Origin: Acidimicrobiaceae bacterium
Lineage (GTDB): Bacteria > Actinomycetota > Acidimicrobiia > Acidimicrobiales > Ilumatobacteraceae
Length of the DNA stretch: 14,004 nt
Direction: 5' to 3'
Assembly (NCBI GenBank): GCA_003455715.1
Contig: DMQJ01000228.1
Span: 497 to 14,500 of the forward strand
Shown: piece by piece, positions 1 to 8,700 of the stretch
Numbering within the stretch: the stretch's first letter is position 1
How the letters are laid out: each line of letters begins with the position of its first letter
Notes under the pieces: model-generated
The model's input: the letters and a program-made list of their open reading frames with translations, nothing else
The model's database searches: none
What the model was told of the DNA's origin: nothing
Position numbers and translations under genes: made by a program

Positions 1-2
1 CT

Positions 3-59
3 CGCGAGCCCGGCCGGGGCGACGACGTGCCCTTTCGCGACGTGCCGCGTAACGGATGA
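3..59 (+). CDS. Possible C-terminal end of an upstream gene (partial)
   Basis: One forward frame is open from the window edge to a TGA at 57-59 and encodes an 18-residue tail, REPGRGDDVPFRDVPRNG. It ends 28 nt before the SDR start, a normal spacing for a preceding gene on the same strand. No family can be named from so few residues. The SDR frame is also open to the window edge, so this tail could be chance. It is offered only as a possible 3' end. Confidence 0.3.
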   Translation, partial: REPGRGDDVPFRDVPRNG

Positions 60-74
60 ACCGACCTCGCCGCG

Positions 75-80
75 TATGGT
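75..80 (+). promoter_or_regulatory. Possible -10 box of a leaderless SDR transcript
   Basis: TATGGT fits the TAnnnT -10 pattern and ends 7 nt before the ATG at 88. There is no Shine-Dalgarno sequence before either candidate ATG (76 or 88). A leaderless start at 88 would explain both facts. No convincing -35 is visible. This is an inference from position only. Confidence 0.35.
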
Positions 81-87
81 GCGGCGC

Positions 88-825
88 ATGACTCTCGCCA
101 TCGTCACCGGCGCCGCCCGCGGGATCGGCGCCGCCATCGTGGATGCACTGCTCGCCGACGGCACCGCCAGCCATGTGGCCGCGCTCGACCTCGACATCGA
201 CGGGGTCGACGCCGGGCCGAATGTGTCGCTCCACGTCTGCGACGTCACCGACGAAGAACAGGTGCGCGCCGTCGTTGCGTCGCTGGGCGAGCAGGCAACC
301 GTGCTGGTCAACAACGCAGGAGGCGGTAAACCGCACCCCGAGCGCACTGAAGAGTTGCCGTTCGACCCGTTCGGTGCGGTCGACCTGTGGCGCGAGAGCG
401 TCGACCTCAACCTCACGAGCGCCCACGTGGTCACCCGCGTCGTCGGCCCGGGCATGCCGAGCGGCAGCGCCATCTGCAACACCGCCTCCATCGCCGGGCT
501 GATGGCCAACCAGTTGTTCGCCTACGGCGCGGCCAAAGCCGGTCTCATCCATTGGACGAAGTCGATGGCCCTGGCATTGGCCACTCGTGGCATCCGGGTG
601 AACGCGGTGGCGCCCGGTTTCGTCTACACGCGGTTGTGGCAGCAGATGTTGCCGTCGCGCGAGATGTTCGAAGCGATGGTGGGCGCCGCCGTGCCCATGG
701 CCGACGAACAGACGCCGGCGCAGATCGCCGATGCGGTGGCGTTCCTGTGCTCAGGGCGCGCCGCACAGGTGACCGGCCAGGTCATCGCCATCGATGGCGG
801 CAGCATGCTTGGCCGCCCACGCTGA
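88..825 (+). CDS. Classical SDR-family NAD(P)-dependent oxidoreductase
   Basis: A 245-aa cytosolic short-chain dehydrogenase/reductase of the usual classical length. It has the cofactor glycine motif TGAARGIG (residues 7-14), NNAG (75-78), and a complete catalytic set: N108, S134, Y146 and K150 (YGAAK). The PGFVYT stretch (177-181) and the C-terminal IDGG (235-238) are typical of the family. The acid after the second strand (ALDLD) suggests NAD(H), but this is not firm. Such enzymes oxidise alcohols or reduce ketones; the substrate cannot be read from the sequence. I chose the ATG at 88 because the Rossmann strand starts at once (MTLAIVTG) and a -10-like box precedes it. The in-frame ATG at 76 would add four residues. 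No pathway partner is adjacent. Confidence 0.93.
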   Translation: MTLAIVTGAARGIGAAIVDALLADGTASHVAALDLDIDGVDAGPNVSLHVCDVTDEEQVRAVVASLGEQATVLVNNAGGGKPHPERTEELPFDPFGAVDLWRESVDLNLTSAHVVTRVVGPGMPSGSAICNTASIAGLMANQLFAYGAAKAGLIHWTKSMALALATRGIRVNAVAPGFVYTRLWQQMLPSREMFEAMVGAAVPMADEQTPAQIADAVAFLCSGRAAQVTGQVIAIDGGSMLGRPR

Positions 826-843
826 ACTGGACGACCCCGTCGC

Positions 844-1245
844 TCAGCGCAGTTCGTACATCTCGTACACGAGAGTGCCGTCGGGATGGAACGCACCCTT
901 GGCGACGGCTTGGATGCGGGTGATCCAGGCGTAGCGCTCGTCGCCGGTGTGGAACAGGGGCGTTGCGTACACCGTCATCGTGTCGAACTGCAGGCGGCCG
1001 GAGTAGGTGGCGTGGATGACGGCACCATCGTCGGTCTCCAGCGTCACCTTCACGTCAAGCGTGCCGTAGCCATTGGGCGACACCTTCAACCAGTCGGCTG
1101 CGGCGTTGCCCTTCATGGTTGCGTTGAGGCGTTCGCCCACCACCTTCATGCCGGTGACCTCGCCGATCACCAGGTCGGGGGCGACGTTGATGGTGGGTGC
1201 CAGCGACACGGTGGCGGTGCACAGCGGAACAAGTTCGAGGCTCAT
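844..1245 (-). CDS. DUF3237 family protein
   Basis: A 133-aa protein resembling the small beta-barrel DUF3237 family, whose function is unknown. Family-like features are the N-terminal LVPLCTATVSL strand, the central GERLNATMKGNAAADWLKV segment, LDVKVTLETDDGAVIHATYSG (residues 63-83), and the ending TGDERYAWITR followed by a YEMYELR tail. No signal peptide or membrane segment is seen. The frame continues upstream, but the family fold begins at the ATG at 1245, and the extension is Arg/Cys-rich sequence read through the gene on the other strand. It converges on the SDR gene (18 nt gap) and diverges from the PPOX-fold gene. Assignment to the family is from recognition, not a search. Confidence 0.8.
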   Translation of the reverse strand: MSLELVPLCTATVSLAPTINVAPDLVIGEVTGMKVVGERLNATMKGNAAADWLKVSPNGYGTLDVKVTLETDDGAVIHATYSGRLQFDTMTVYATPLFHTGDERYAWITRIQAVAKGAFHPDGTLVYEMYELR

Positions 1246-1261
1246 CCCCGCATCGTCGCAT

Positions 1262-1306
1262 AAGTTGGCGTTGGCGCCGCACCCGATGCGGCGCGAGCGC
1301 CGACTT
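1262..1306. repeat. Hairpin repeat, copy 1 (divergent intergenic region)
   Basis: This lies between the divergent DUF3237 and PPOX-fold genes. The outer arms AAGTTGGCG (1262-1270) and CGCCGACTT (1298-1306) pair over 9 bp with one T-G wobble. Inside is a 3x3 internal loop and a perfect 7-bp stem, GCGCCGC/GCGGCGC (1274-1280/1288-1294), around a 7-nt loop. Its right half (1288-1306) recurs exactly, inverted, at 1804-1822. The shared sequence suggests an interspersed palindromic element rather than an ordinary terminator. Confidence 0.6.
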
Positions 1307-1310
1307 TGAA

Positions 1311-1318
1311 GGGGGAGG
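1311..1318 (+). promoter_or_regulatory. Strong ribosome binding site deciding the PPOX-fold start
   Basis: GGGGGAGG sits 7 nt before the ATG at 1326. It fixes that ATG over upstream in-frame starts, which would run through the hairpin repeat. Confidence 0.7.
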
Positions 1319-1325
1319 CACGGGG

Positions 1326-1805
1326 ATGGCACGGTGGGGAGAGATCGAGGCGGCAGAGCCGGAGTTCGCGGCCCGCGTCCGGGCGTTGTTCGACGCCGGG
1401 CGGCACAAGACCATCGCCACGTTGCGCGCCGACGGGTCGCCGCGCATCTCGGGCATCGAGTGCGAGTTCGTCGACGGCCAGCTCGGCTTCGGCTCCATGC
1501 CTGGCGCACGCAAGACCGACGACCTGCGTCGCGACCCGCGATTCGCCCTCCACGGCCCGACGTTCCACCCGGTGGAAGGCCAGGAGAAGGACTGGCCGGG
1601 CGAGGCCAAGATCGCCGGCACCGCCATCGCCAATGGCTCGGTGGCTGGTCCGGGCAGCGAGACCGGCGAGGAGGGACCGCAGGGCGATGCGTTCGTCGCC
1701 GACATCACCGAAGTGGTGCTCACCGGCCTCAACGCCGACGCGACGATGTTGGTGATCGAATGGTGGACTCCCGCCTCCGGCCTGCGCCGCATCGAACGGG
1801 CGTAA
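1326..1805 (+). CDS. Pyridoxamine 5'-phosphate oxidase-fold (split-barrel) family protein
   Basis: A 159-aa small flavin-binding-type split beta-barrel protein. The N-terminal helix PEFAARVRALFDAGRHKTIATLRADGSPRIS (residues 12-42) is the hallmark PPOX-family start: helix, strand, then the DGSPR turn. It is followed by a second strand pair (ECEFVDGQLGFGSMPGARKTDDLRRDPRFALH) that normally contacts flavin or F420 phosphate. The C-terminal half has the VADITEVVLTGL and MLVIEWWTP strands. Actinobacterial relatives include FMN-, F420- and heme-binding members, so the cofactor is undecided. It is not the PdxH enzyme itself, which is longer. A GGGGGAGG ribosome site supports the start. The stop codon overlaps the left arm of hairpin repeat copy 2, and a related repeat lies just upstream, so the gene sits between two copies. 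Confidence 0.85.
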   Translation: MARWGEIEAAEPEFAARVRALFDAGRHKTIATLRADGSPRISGIECEFVDGQLGFGSMPGARKTDDLRRDPRFALHGPTFHPVEGQEKDWPGEAKIAGTAIANGSVAGPGSETGEEGPQGDAFVADITEVVLTGLNADATMLVIEWWTPASGLRRIERA

Positions 1806-1848
1806 GTCGGCGCTCGCGCCGCACCCCACGCAGTCTCAGCGCCGACTT
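1804..1848. terminator. Hairpin repeat, copy 2; likely bidirectional terminator
   Basis: Perfect 11-bp arms AAGTCGGCGCT (1804-1814) and AGCGCCGACTT (1838-1848) flank a 23-nt loop. The hairpin overlaps the PPOX-fold stop codon and ends 17 nt before the last base of the convergent GlpD-family gene, so it is well placed to end both transcripts. It is followed by TTTGGGGGTTT rather than a clean T-run. Bases 1804-1822 are an exact inverted copy of 1288-1306, and the stretch around 1816-1851 also resembles 1274-1309 in direct orientation. Confidence 0.6.
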
Positions 1849-1865
1849 TGGGGGTTTCGGCGGGG

Positions 1866-3494
1866 TCAGGTGACGGGGGCGCGGCTCTCGAGGTATTCGG
1901 TGAGGCGCTGCTCGGCCTCGTCGCCGAACAGGATCTGCGCCACCTCGTCGAGCCCGGCCGAGCGACGGATGTCGTCCATGCGCACCACCTGCTCGATCTT
2001 CGACCGGCGGCGCATGAAGTCTTCCATGCGACAGATGAGCTCGGTGTTGGCCGCCAGATTCAACTCCACCCGCAGGTAGTCGGCGTTCTCCATGATGTCC
2101 TCACCCATGCGCGGGTCGTCGCGGATGGCCTCGAGCATGGAGAACGCACGCCGCCCGTACCGTCGCCACAGGCGGTCGGTGAGCGGCTCGGTGCCCGGCT
2201 TGGCGCGCAACGCGTCGAGCTTCATCAGCCGGGCCTGGCGGTAGAACTCGGCGCGCGTCTCGGCCGCGGGTTCGCCGTACCAGTTCTTCAGATCTCGCTC
2301 CAGCGGCACGCCGAGCTTCTGCACCATTGCGGCCACTTCCTCGCCCACGTTGAGGCAGTCGGTGAGCTTGCCGCCGAACACCGTCACCAGCTTCTGCTTG
2401 CGGTCGCTTTCGATGGCGTGCTTGCGCGACAGGGAGGTCCAGTCGACTTCCTTCTGGTCGCCGCCCCCGCTCTTCACCACCAGCGGGCGCACACCACACC
2501 GTTCGGCGATGACGTCGTCGGGGGTGAGCGGGTTGCGCAGGTTGAGGCGCCGGTTGATCTGATCGAGCAGGAAGTCGCGGTCTTCGGGGAGCACCTTGGT
2601 GTGGGCCTCGCCGACACGGGTATCGGTGGTGCCGATGACCGAGCGATAGCCCATCGGGATGACGTAGAAGAGGCGCTGGGTGTCGTCGAAGAAGGCCAGC
2701 ACTCGATTGTGCTGATCGGTGGTGAGCCGGGGCACCACCAGGTGGATGCCCTTGGAGTAGACAATGCGATGGTCGGTGCTGACACCCCACTGCTTGTTGA
2801 GGCCATCCACGAAGGGCCCGGCTGCGTTCACCAACACCTTGGCGCGGGTGGTGAACTCCTCGCCCGAATCAACGTCGCGCAACTGGGCCACCCACCGGTT
2901 GCCCTTACGTTCGGCCGACACCAACTCCACGTAGTTGGCGGCGGTCGCCCCGCTCTCGACGGCCGACCGGACGAACGAGAACACGAAGCGGGCGTCGTTA
3001 TCGACCAGGTAGGCGTCGCGGTACTCCACGCCACCGCGCACGTTCACCGTGTCGATGACGGGCTCCTCCTTCTCCACCTTGTCGGTGCTGAGCAGGCGCG
3101 GGTAGCGAGTGCCGAACAGACCGATGCCCCAGTAGCCCAACGCACCGAGCGCGGCGAACCACGGCGGGAACGGCGACGACTGGTCGAGGCTGGCGAGGAA
3201 GCTGATCTCCTTGACGTTGTCGGGGTAGGCCTTCATCAGCCGGTTGCGGCTGCGGCACAACTTGAACACCAGCCAGAACTCGTAGTTCTCGAGGTACTTG
3301 AAGCCGCCCCACACCAGGTTGGAGCTCTCCTGGCTGGTGAAGTTGCCGAAGTCGCCCCGGTCGACGAGGGCCACGTTGGCGCCTCGCCCGGCGAGCGCGG
3401 CCGAGGTGACGGCGCCGTTGATACCGCCGCCCACCACGAGCACGTCGAAGTCGCCACCACGTAGCCGTTCCAGTTGGGTCTGCCGCAGTGCCAT
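1866..3494 (-). CDS. glpD: GlpD-family FAD-dependent glycerol-3-phosphate dehydrogenase/oxidase (divergent)
   Basis: A 542-aa flavoprotein of the size of aerobic glycerol-3-phosphate dehydrogenase, which oxidises sn-glycerol 3-phosphate to dihydroxyacetone phosphate and passes electrons to quinone at the membrane. FAD-binding VVGGGINGA (residues 20-28) is followed by the acidic strand end LVD (43-45). Later family landmarks are NAAGPFVD (223-230), SKGIHLVVP (247-255), GTTDT (288-292), CGVRPLV (333-339) and GGKLTD (374-379), then a helical C-terminal domain. The signature usually near SSRSSKLIHGGLRYL reads SQESSNLVWGGFKYL, with His to Trp and Arg to Lys. It therefore belongs to a divergent branch and the substrate could differ. 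GAGGG precedes the ATG but very closely. It is the last of four minus-strand genes, 54 nt after the propeller lipoprotein. No glpF or glpK is nearby. Confidence 0.85.
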   Translation of the reverse strand: MALRQTQLERLRGGDFDVLVVGGGINGAVTSAALAGRGANVALVDRGDFGNFTSQESSNLVWGGFKYLENYEFWLVFKLCRSRNRLMKAYPDNVKEISFLASLDQSSPFPPWFAALGALGYWGIGLFGTRYPRLLSTDKVEKEEPVIDTVNVRGGVEYRDAYLVDNDARFVFSFVRSAVESGATAANYVELVSAERKGNRWVAQLRDVDSGEEFTTRAKVLVNAAGPFVDGLNKQWGVSTDHRIVYSKGIHLVVPRLTTDQHNRVLAFFDDTQRLFYVIPMGYRSVIGTTDTRVGEAHTKVLPEDRDFLLDQINRRLNLRNPLTPDDVIAERCGVRPLVVKSGGGDQKEVDWTSLSRKHAIESDRKQKLVTVFGGKLTDCLNVGEEVAAMVQKLGVPLERDLKNWYGEPAAETRAEFYRQARLMKLDALRAKPGTEPLTDRLWRRYGRRAFSMLEAIRDDPRMGEDIMENADYLRVELNLAANTELICRMEDFMRRRSKIEQVVRMDDIRRSAGLDEVAQILFGDEAEQRLTEYLESRAPVT

Positions 3495-3512
3495 ACCCTC
3501 ATTGTGCCGTGT

Positions 3513-3529
3513 GAGCGGCCCGCCCGCTC
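3513..3529. other. Short GC hairpin between lipoprotein and GlpD-family genes
   Basis: GAGCGG (3513-3518) and CCGCTC (3524-3529) form a 6-bp stem with a 5-nt loop in the 54-nt gap. No T-run follows on the minus strand. It could be a weak attenuator or mRNA-stability element, or chance in GC-rich DNA. Confidence 0.3.
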
Positions 3530-3548
3530 GCCTGGTCAGCTGATGGGG

Positions 3549-5648
3549 TCAGCTCACCGGCAGGCGACAGGCAGCAGGGCCGAACTGGGCCTCGTCGAGC
3601 GGCAGACCGTCGGGGCACACCACAGGGAAGTCGCCGAAGGTGGAGAAGAACACCGTGTCGATGGTGGCGCCGGAGAAGTTCGCACCGGTGAGGTCGACGC
3701 CACCAAAGCTGGTGCCGCTGAGGTTGGCGCCCGAGAAGTCGACCCCGGTGAGGTCGCCCTGCGCTGTGTACGCATCGAAGCTCCAGTCGGTGAGGTCCTG
3801 CCCTGCGAACGAGGTGCCCTCGGGCAGCGGCTCCACGTCCAATGTCACCCGCAGCCGCGTGAGCGTTGCTCCCGACAGGTCGGCTGCGAAGAACCCGCCG
3901 TCAACGAAGGCATTGCTCACCACCGCTCCATCGAACACCGCTGTCGCGACATCGCCGCTGAGGCTGGTGAACGTGAGGTCGGCGTTCGAGAAGTCGGTGC
4001 CGTCGAGCACGCAGTCGACGATGCCGCTCTGCACCAGCGTGGCACCGGCGAACGACACGTCGGTGAGGTCGAGTTCGCTCAGCACGACCCCAGTGAGGTT
4101 GATACCGCTGAGGTCGTCGCCAGGCTCGATGCCTACCACTTCTTCGGCGTACGAACAGTTGGCGTTGGCTGCTGCGTTGCAGGTCTGCCACTCCTCGAAC
4201 GGCCCAGCCACGCTCTCCCACGACTCGGTGACGACGTTGTCGCCGACTGAGTTGTCGTACTGCGTCTCCACCAAGACCAGCCCGTTGTCAGTGCGGAACA
4301 GCGAGAACTGGCCGAAGTTGCTGGGGATCGGCCGGCCGAGCGGTTGGCGCTCCCACGCACTTCCATCGCTGCTCGTCCAGACCACCATGGAGCGCTCCGA
4401 CGAGCTACCGGTGGCCTCGTCGGCTGTCGTGCGACGGTCTTCCACGTTCACCGCGACGAACCCCTCGGCGACCGTGTAGATGATGGCCGCGTCGGAGTTT
4501 GCTTTCCCTTCGGCGAACTCGGACGCGATCGGCGCCGCGCCGTCGAGGATGGCCGTTTGCCACGTCAACCCGTCGGTGGAGGTGGCGATCCGCTCACCGT
4601 CTTCGGACCACACGAAGGCCACGCCGTCGTGGAAGTCGATCGCTCGCGGCCGCACGTCGTACTGATCCATCCGCTGCGCCAGATCGAAGCCCTCGCAACC
4701 GCTCGGGTCGGCAGGTGGCACAGGTTTCGTGTCGAGGCCTGTGTCGGCCTTCGACTGCGGGGTCCATGTGACGCCACCGTCGCTCGACGTCCACAATCTG
4801 GGCTGCAGCGACGTTCCGATGCTCTGCACTGCCGAACTGCCGTCGAAGTCGCACACGACGTCGCCGCCGACCAGCACAAGGTTCTCCCCCGCCTGCCCGA
4901 ACCGGCCGCCGAACAGCGACAGTCGGCCGTCGTACTCGCCGGTGATGGTGGAGACGCGGGCCCAGCTAGCGCCGCCGTCGTCGGACCGAGCAACGATGAT
5001 GACGCTCGGGCTCGTGCGGTTGTCGTCGCTGATCGATGCCTGGAGGAACAGGGAGCCGTTGAACTCGGCGATGTCGTCGATGTATCCGTTGTTGTTGCCA
5101 AGTGCGGGCACCAGATCGATCTGCGCCCAGGTCGCACCACCGTCGTCGCTGCGGAACAGGTACTGCTGGTTGGCCAGTCGGCCAGACACTCCCGCACTAC
5201 TACCGCCCTGCCAGCAGGAGCACCCGCCACTCACCAGCACCACGCCGGCCACATCCCATCGATGCGCGGTGTAGTTGCTCTGCCGGTACGGGTAGCCCGC
5301 GGGTGCCGGGGGTACTCCAGCGGTGGCCGTGACCTCTTCGAAGGAGGGCAGCGGAGCAGCTGACGTGGGCGGCGCCACATCGCTTGCAGCCCAGTTCACT
5401 CCAGCAGGGACGTCAGGCATCACGGGCTCTGGCTCGGTGCTGGGCGTCGGCTCAGTGGACACGGGCGGCACCTCGGTGACCGGCCCCGAACTCTGCGGCG
5501 GGTCAGACACTGACGAGCCGCCATCGCCGCCCCCGCTACAAGCGGCAAGCAGCACCGCCAGCACCACACTCGCGATGCCGCGGCGTGTCCTCGTCGAGGC
5601 GCGTGCCGAACCAGGAGCCACACTCGGCCCAGCGATGTACCCGTCCAC
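3549..5648 (-). CDS. Secreted lipoprotein: Asp-box propeller repeats plus pentapeptide-repeat tail
   Basis: A 699-aa predicted lipoprotein. A basic N-terminus and hydrophobic stretch lead to the lipobox LLAAC (lipidated C37), then a Ser/Thr/Pro/Glu-rich linker to about residue 105. Five Asp-box (BNR) motifs of the S-x-D-x-G-x-T/S-W type occur at 167-174, 222-229, 288-295, 356-363 and 425-432, as in beta-propellers of the sialidase/photosystem-assembly-factor type. Residues about 510-665 are pentapeptide repeats (LTGVVLSELDLTDVSF, DFSGANLSGTSF), a right-handed beta-helix. The end has a Cys-containing CPDG...C tail (C678, C694). No sialidase catalytic set is evident, so an adhesive or scaffold role outside the membrane is more likely than hydrolysis. 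The GTG start follows AAGGGAGA by 5 nt; the ATG 17 codons upstream lacks this. It lies 57 nt after the cyclase/TPR gene. Confidence 0.85.
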   Translation of the reverse strand: MDGYIAGPSVAPGSARASTRTRRGIASVVLAVLLAACSGGGDGGSSVSDPPQSSGPVTEVPPVSTEPTPSTEPEPVMPDVPAGVNWAASDVAPPTSAAPLPSFEEVTATAGVPPAPAGYPYRQSNYTAHRWDVAGVVLVSGGCSCWQGGSSAGVSGRLANQQYLFRSDDGGATWAQIDLVPALGNNNGYIDDIAEFNGSLFLQASISDDNRTSPSVIIVARSDDGGASWARVSTITGEYDGRLSLFGGRFGQAGENLVLVGGDVVCDFDGSSAVQSIGTSLQPRLWTSSDGGVTWTPQSKADTGLDTKPVPPADPSGCEGFDLAQRMDQYDVRPRAIDFHDGVAFVWSEDGERIATSTDGLTWQTAILDGAAPIASEFAEGKANSDAAIIYTVAEGFVAVNVEDRRTTADEATGSSSERSMVVWTSSDGSAWERQPLGRPIPSNFGQFSLFRTDNGLVLVETQYDNSVGDNVVTESWESVAGPFEEWQTCNAAANANCSYAEEVVGIEPGDDLSGINLTGVVLSELDLTDVSFAGATLVQSGIVDCVLDGTDFSNADLTFTSLSGDVATAVFDGAVVSNAFVDGGFFAADLSGATLTRLRVTLDVEPLPEGTSFAGQDLTDWSFDAYTAQGDLTGVDFSGANLSGTSFGGVDLTGANFSGATIDTVFFSTFGDFPVVCPDGLPLDEAQFGPAACRLPVS

Positions 5649-5653
5649 GTTGT

Positions 5654-5661
5654 TCTCCCTT
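5654..5661 (-). promoter_or_regulatory. Ribosome binding site deciding the GTG start at 5648
   Basis: AAGGGAGA on the minus strand lies 5 nt before the GTG at 5648. It makes this GTG the preferred start over the ATG at 5699, which would put 17 extra polar residues before the signal peptide. Confidence 0.65.
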
Positions 5662-5705
5662 GAGCAGTAGTTCCGAACGCTAGACCACTTCTGGATCAAG
5701 GGCCC

Positions 5706-8700
5706 TCAGGGCACGACGATTCCCATCTGGTCGACGAGGCGTCGAAGTACCTCCACCTCGTCGGGTTCGACGGCCGGCCCGCCACGCTCGGCGATGTCCC
5801 GCAGGGTGGCGAGGCACCGATACTCCTCGTAGTTGAGGTGGAGCCGCCGAGCATCGGCGAGCGCTGCGCGGACCCGTGCCGCCCCATCGCCGACGCCCAG
5901 TTCCCACTCGGCTCGGCCGAGGGTGCGGCCGAGGGGGATGAGCAGTTCCGGCTCAGCGTGCACCAACCGGGCCGTCAACCTCTCGGCGGCCTCGACCGCC
6001 TCCTCATAGCGAGCTTCGTCGACCAGATGCGCCACCGCAGTGACGTCGCAGTCGATGACGAGTGCATCCATGTTGGCCGCGGTGAACGACTCTCTCGCTC
6101 CAGCGAGCAACACGGCCGCGTCGTCGAAGCGATGCTCAGCGGCGGCAACCATCGACCGAAGTATCCGCGCGTAGCCAATGGAGCTGTGCAGCCGGGCCGC
6201 CTCGGCCGAGCGCAGCGCTCGCCGGGCAACCGCGTCGGCGTCGACGAGCTTTCCTTGCCGGTAGAGCAGGAACCCGATGTTGGACAGCGACATGATGAGG
6301 TGGAGCGCGTGTCCGCACCGCTCGGCGGCCTCTGCTGCACGCTGGTACAGCGACATTGCTTCGTCGAAACGGCCGTAGTACATGGCGGTGAGACCACTGT
6401 TGTTGAGCGCACTGTTGAGGTAACGATCTTCGCCCAACTCCTCGAACAGTTGGCAGGCACGTCGCCCGTGACCGAACGCGCGCTCGTCGACCATCACGCT
6501 GTAGGTCATCTCCAGCTGATGATGCGCCAGACCCTCCTCGAGCATCAGGCCCGCCTCCTGAGCGAGGTGCAGTGCCTCTTCCGCCAGCCGCAGGCTGCTG
6601 CGGTGGTCACCGGCGGCATCACGGCATGCGGCAACGTCGAGTGTCAAACGGCAGCGAGCGGCAACGTACTCGTCCGGCGAGGCTGCCGTCAGCACCAGGC
6701 CTCGACGAGCCCACTGCTCGGTCGCCTTCAGCTGGCCCTTCGTCAGCGCAAGGTCGGCTCGCAGGTGGCACAGGTGAGCGATGTGTGCCGGGTCGGCCAG
6801 GCGGCGCGCCGCGCGGGAGTAGCACTGGTTGGCACCCTCGATGTCGCCCAGCCAGAACCGAGCTTGTCCTTCGTCGACGAGGATGGGGCCCAAACCGGCG
6901 CGATCCAGCGAATGCGCCATCGACGCCGCACGGCCGAGGAGGTCGACGCTCTCGGCGATCGCACCGCTGGCCATGGCCGCGCGAGCTGCGCGCAACGTCA
7001 CCGGGAACGCCTCGGAGTATCGCCCCGCCTTCTCAAGGTGAAGCCCCAACGCCGCGTCGGGAGCATCCGCACGAGCCCGCAGCAGGTCTGCGAGCGCCCC
7101 ATGCAACTCGCGACGACGACGAAACGGAAGGCTCTCGTAAGCAACGCGGCGATACGCGTCGTGGGAGAAACGGACCGTGTGGTCGCCCGCCGCATGGAGC
7201 ACTCGCTGCGCGCCGCGCCACGCGGAGAGATCAGCCAGCTCGGGCCTGCCCAAGAGCTCAGCCGCAGTACCGATCTCGAAGACCGGCCCGAGGATTGACG
7301 CATCTCGAACAAGACGTCTCGTCTCGGCGGGGAGCGCATCGATCAACCACGCGCCGACCCGCTGGAGCGAGTCGGGAAGATCTCCGTCGACCGGGTGCGC
7401 TGCCAGTTCGCACAGCACGAATGGGTTGCCGGCGGCTGCTCGCACGATGCGACCGATGGTGTCGTCACGAAGGGCTGGGGCCATCTCCGCAACGAGTTCG
7501 AAAGCGGCCTCGTCGTCGAGAGGGGCGAGGTGGAGGGTGAGGTCTTCCACCGACGCTTCAGAACTCGGCGCCCGACTAGTCAGCAACAGCAGGGCGCTGT
7601 CCGCGGCGTTGAGGGCGAGCAGCGACACAACTGCTCGCGACGCATCGTCCATGAGGTCGACGTCGTCGATAGCGAGCAGCCACGGCGTTGGAGCCGCTGC
7701 CCGGAGGAGGCCCGCAAGCACGACGTGGGTACGTTGCGCAACGGCTTGCGGCGTCCGATCGGTCTGTGCCCGCTGCTCTGCTGCCGCCAGGGCTTCCGGT
7801 GCCCAGCGCCGCAAGTGCGCCGGCAGCCGGTCGACGAACATACCCAACCACTCCCACGTGCCGTCACTTCCGCCGGCGTAGCCGCCCATGGGCTCCAGCG
7901 ACCGGACGGCGGCCACCACTGACCTGACGCCCGAGAACGGCACAGCTCGAAACGAGTCGTCGGCAACGATCAACGTCGCGAACCCAATCGCCGTGTCAGT
8001 GGCAGCGCGCAGCAACGAACTGGCGCCCATTCCCGGCTCGCCCAGGAGAGCTATCGAGCGTCCCGAGCGAGCGTCGATGACCCGTTTCCACTCGTCGGCG
8101 AGCAGCGCGGCCTCACGATGTCGCCCCATGGAGTCAACGTTCGCAGGCTCAGCCCGCGGCTTGGTCTGACGCTCGCCGACGGCAGTCACTCTCCACATCG
8201 GCATCAGCAGCGCACGGTTCTTCAGTTGCTGGGGCCCAATCGATGTGACATCGAAGGCGAGGTTGTTCTCGACACCGAGGCCGTCGCCGACGATGCACTC
8301 GCCCAGCGCCGCCCGGCTCATTGCGCGGGCCGCCACGTTCACAGGGTCGCCCAATACCGTGTAGCTGCGCCGCGACGGCACTCCAAGAAGCCCCGCGAAA
8401 ACCCGCCCCCGCTGCGCGCCCGCACGCAGCGGATGAGCGCTGGCATCGATGATGGCCCGCACCGCACGCACCAGGCGCTCGTCGTCGTGTACGACCGCCT
8501 TTGGCACCCCGCTGGCCACGATGAACTTCACCGCGTCGTGACCGACGTCGACGTCGAGCCACTCCACCGCCTCTTCGACGCAGACGCGTTCCACCAGCCG
8601 AGCAGTGGCATCGATGGTCTCGAATGCAGCCCCGATGCCTTCGTCGGCGATGAGCTGATCGATCCCCGACAGAGCGATGAAGGCGACCGAGACTGCGCGG

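Noticed and set aside
1246..1509. N-terminal extension of the DUF3237 protein
   Set aside because: The extra residues are Arg/Cys/Pro-rich antisense sequence of the PPOX-fold gene; the family domain begins at the internal ATG.
1848..3464. 538-aa open frame on the plus strand opposite the GlpD-family gene
   Set aside because: It is His/Val/Arg-rich with no recognisable domain and lies wholly antisense to a clear flavoprotein. Long antisense frames are common in high-GC codon-biased genes.
3534..3554. Short direct repeat GGTCAGCT near the lipoprotein stop
   Set aside because: An 8-bp repeat is within chance expectation and suggests no function.
3549..5648. Sialidase call from the Asp-box motifs
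   Set aside because: Asp boxes occur in many non-enzymatic propellers, and the Arg triad and catalytic Tyr/Glu of sialidases could not be identified.
5838..7298. 486-aa plus-strand open frame opposite the cyclase/ATPase/TPR gene
   Set aside because: The composition is typical of an antisense shadow and no motif is present, whereas the minus strand encodes clear TPR helices.
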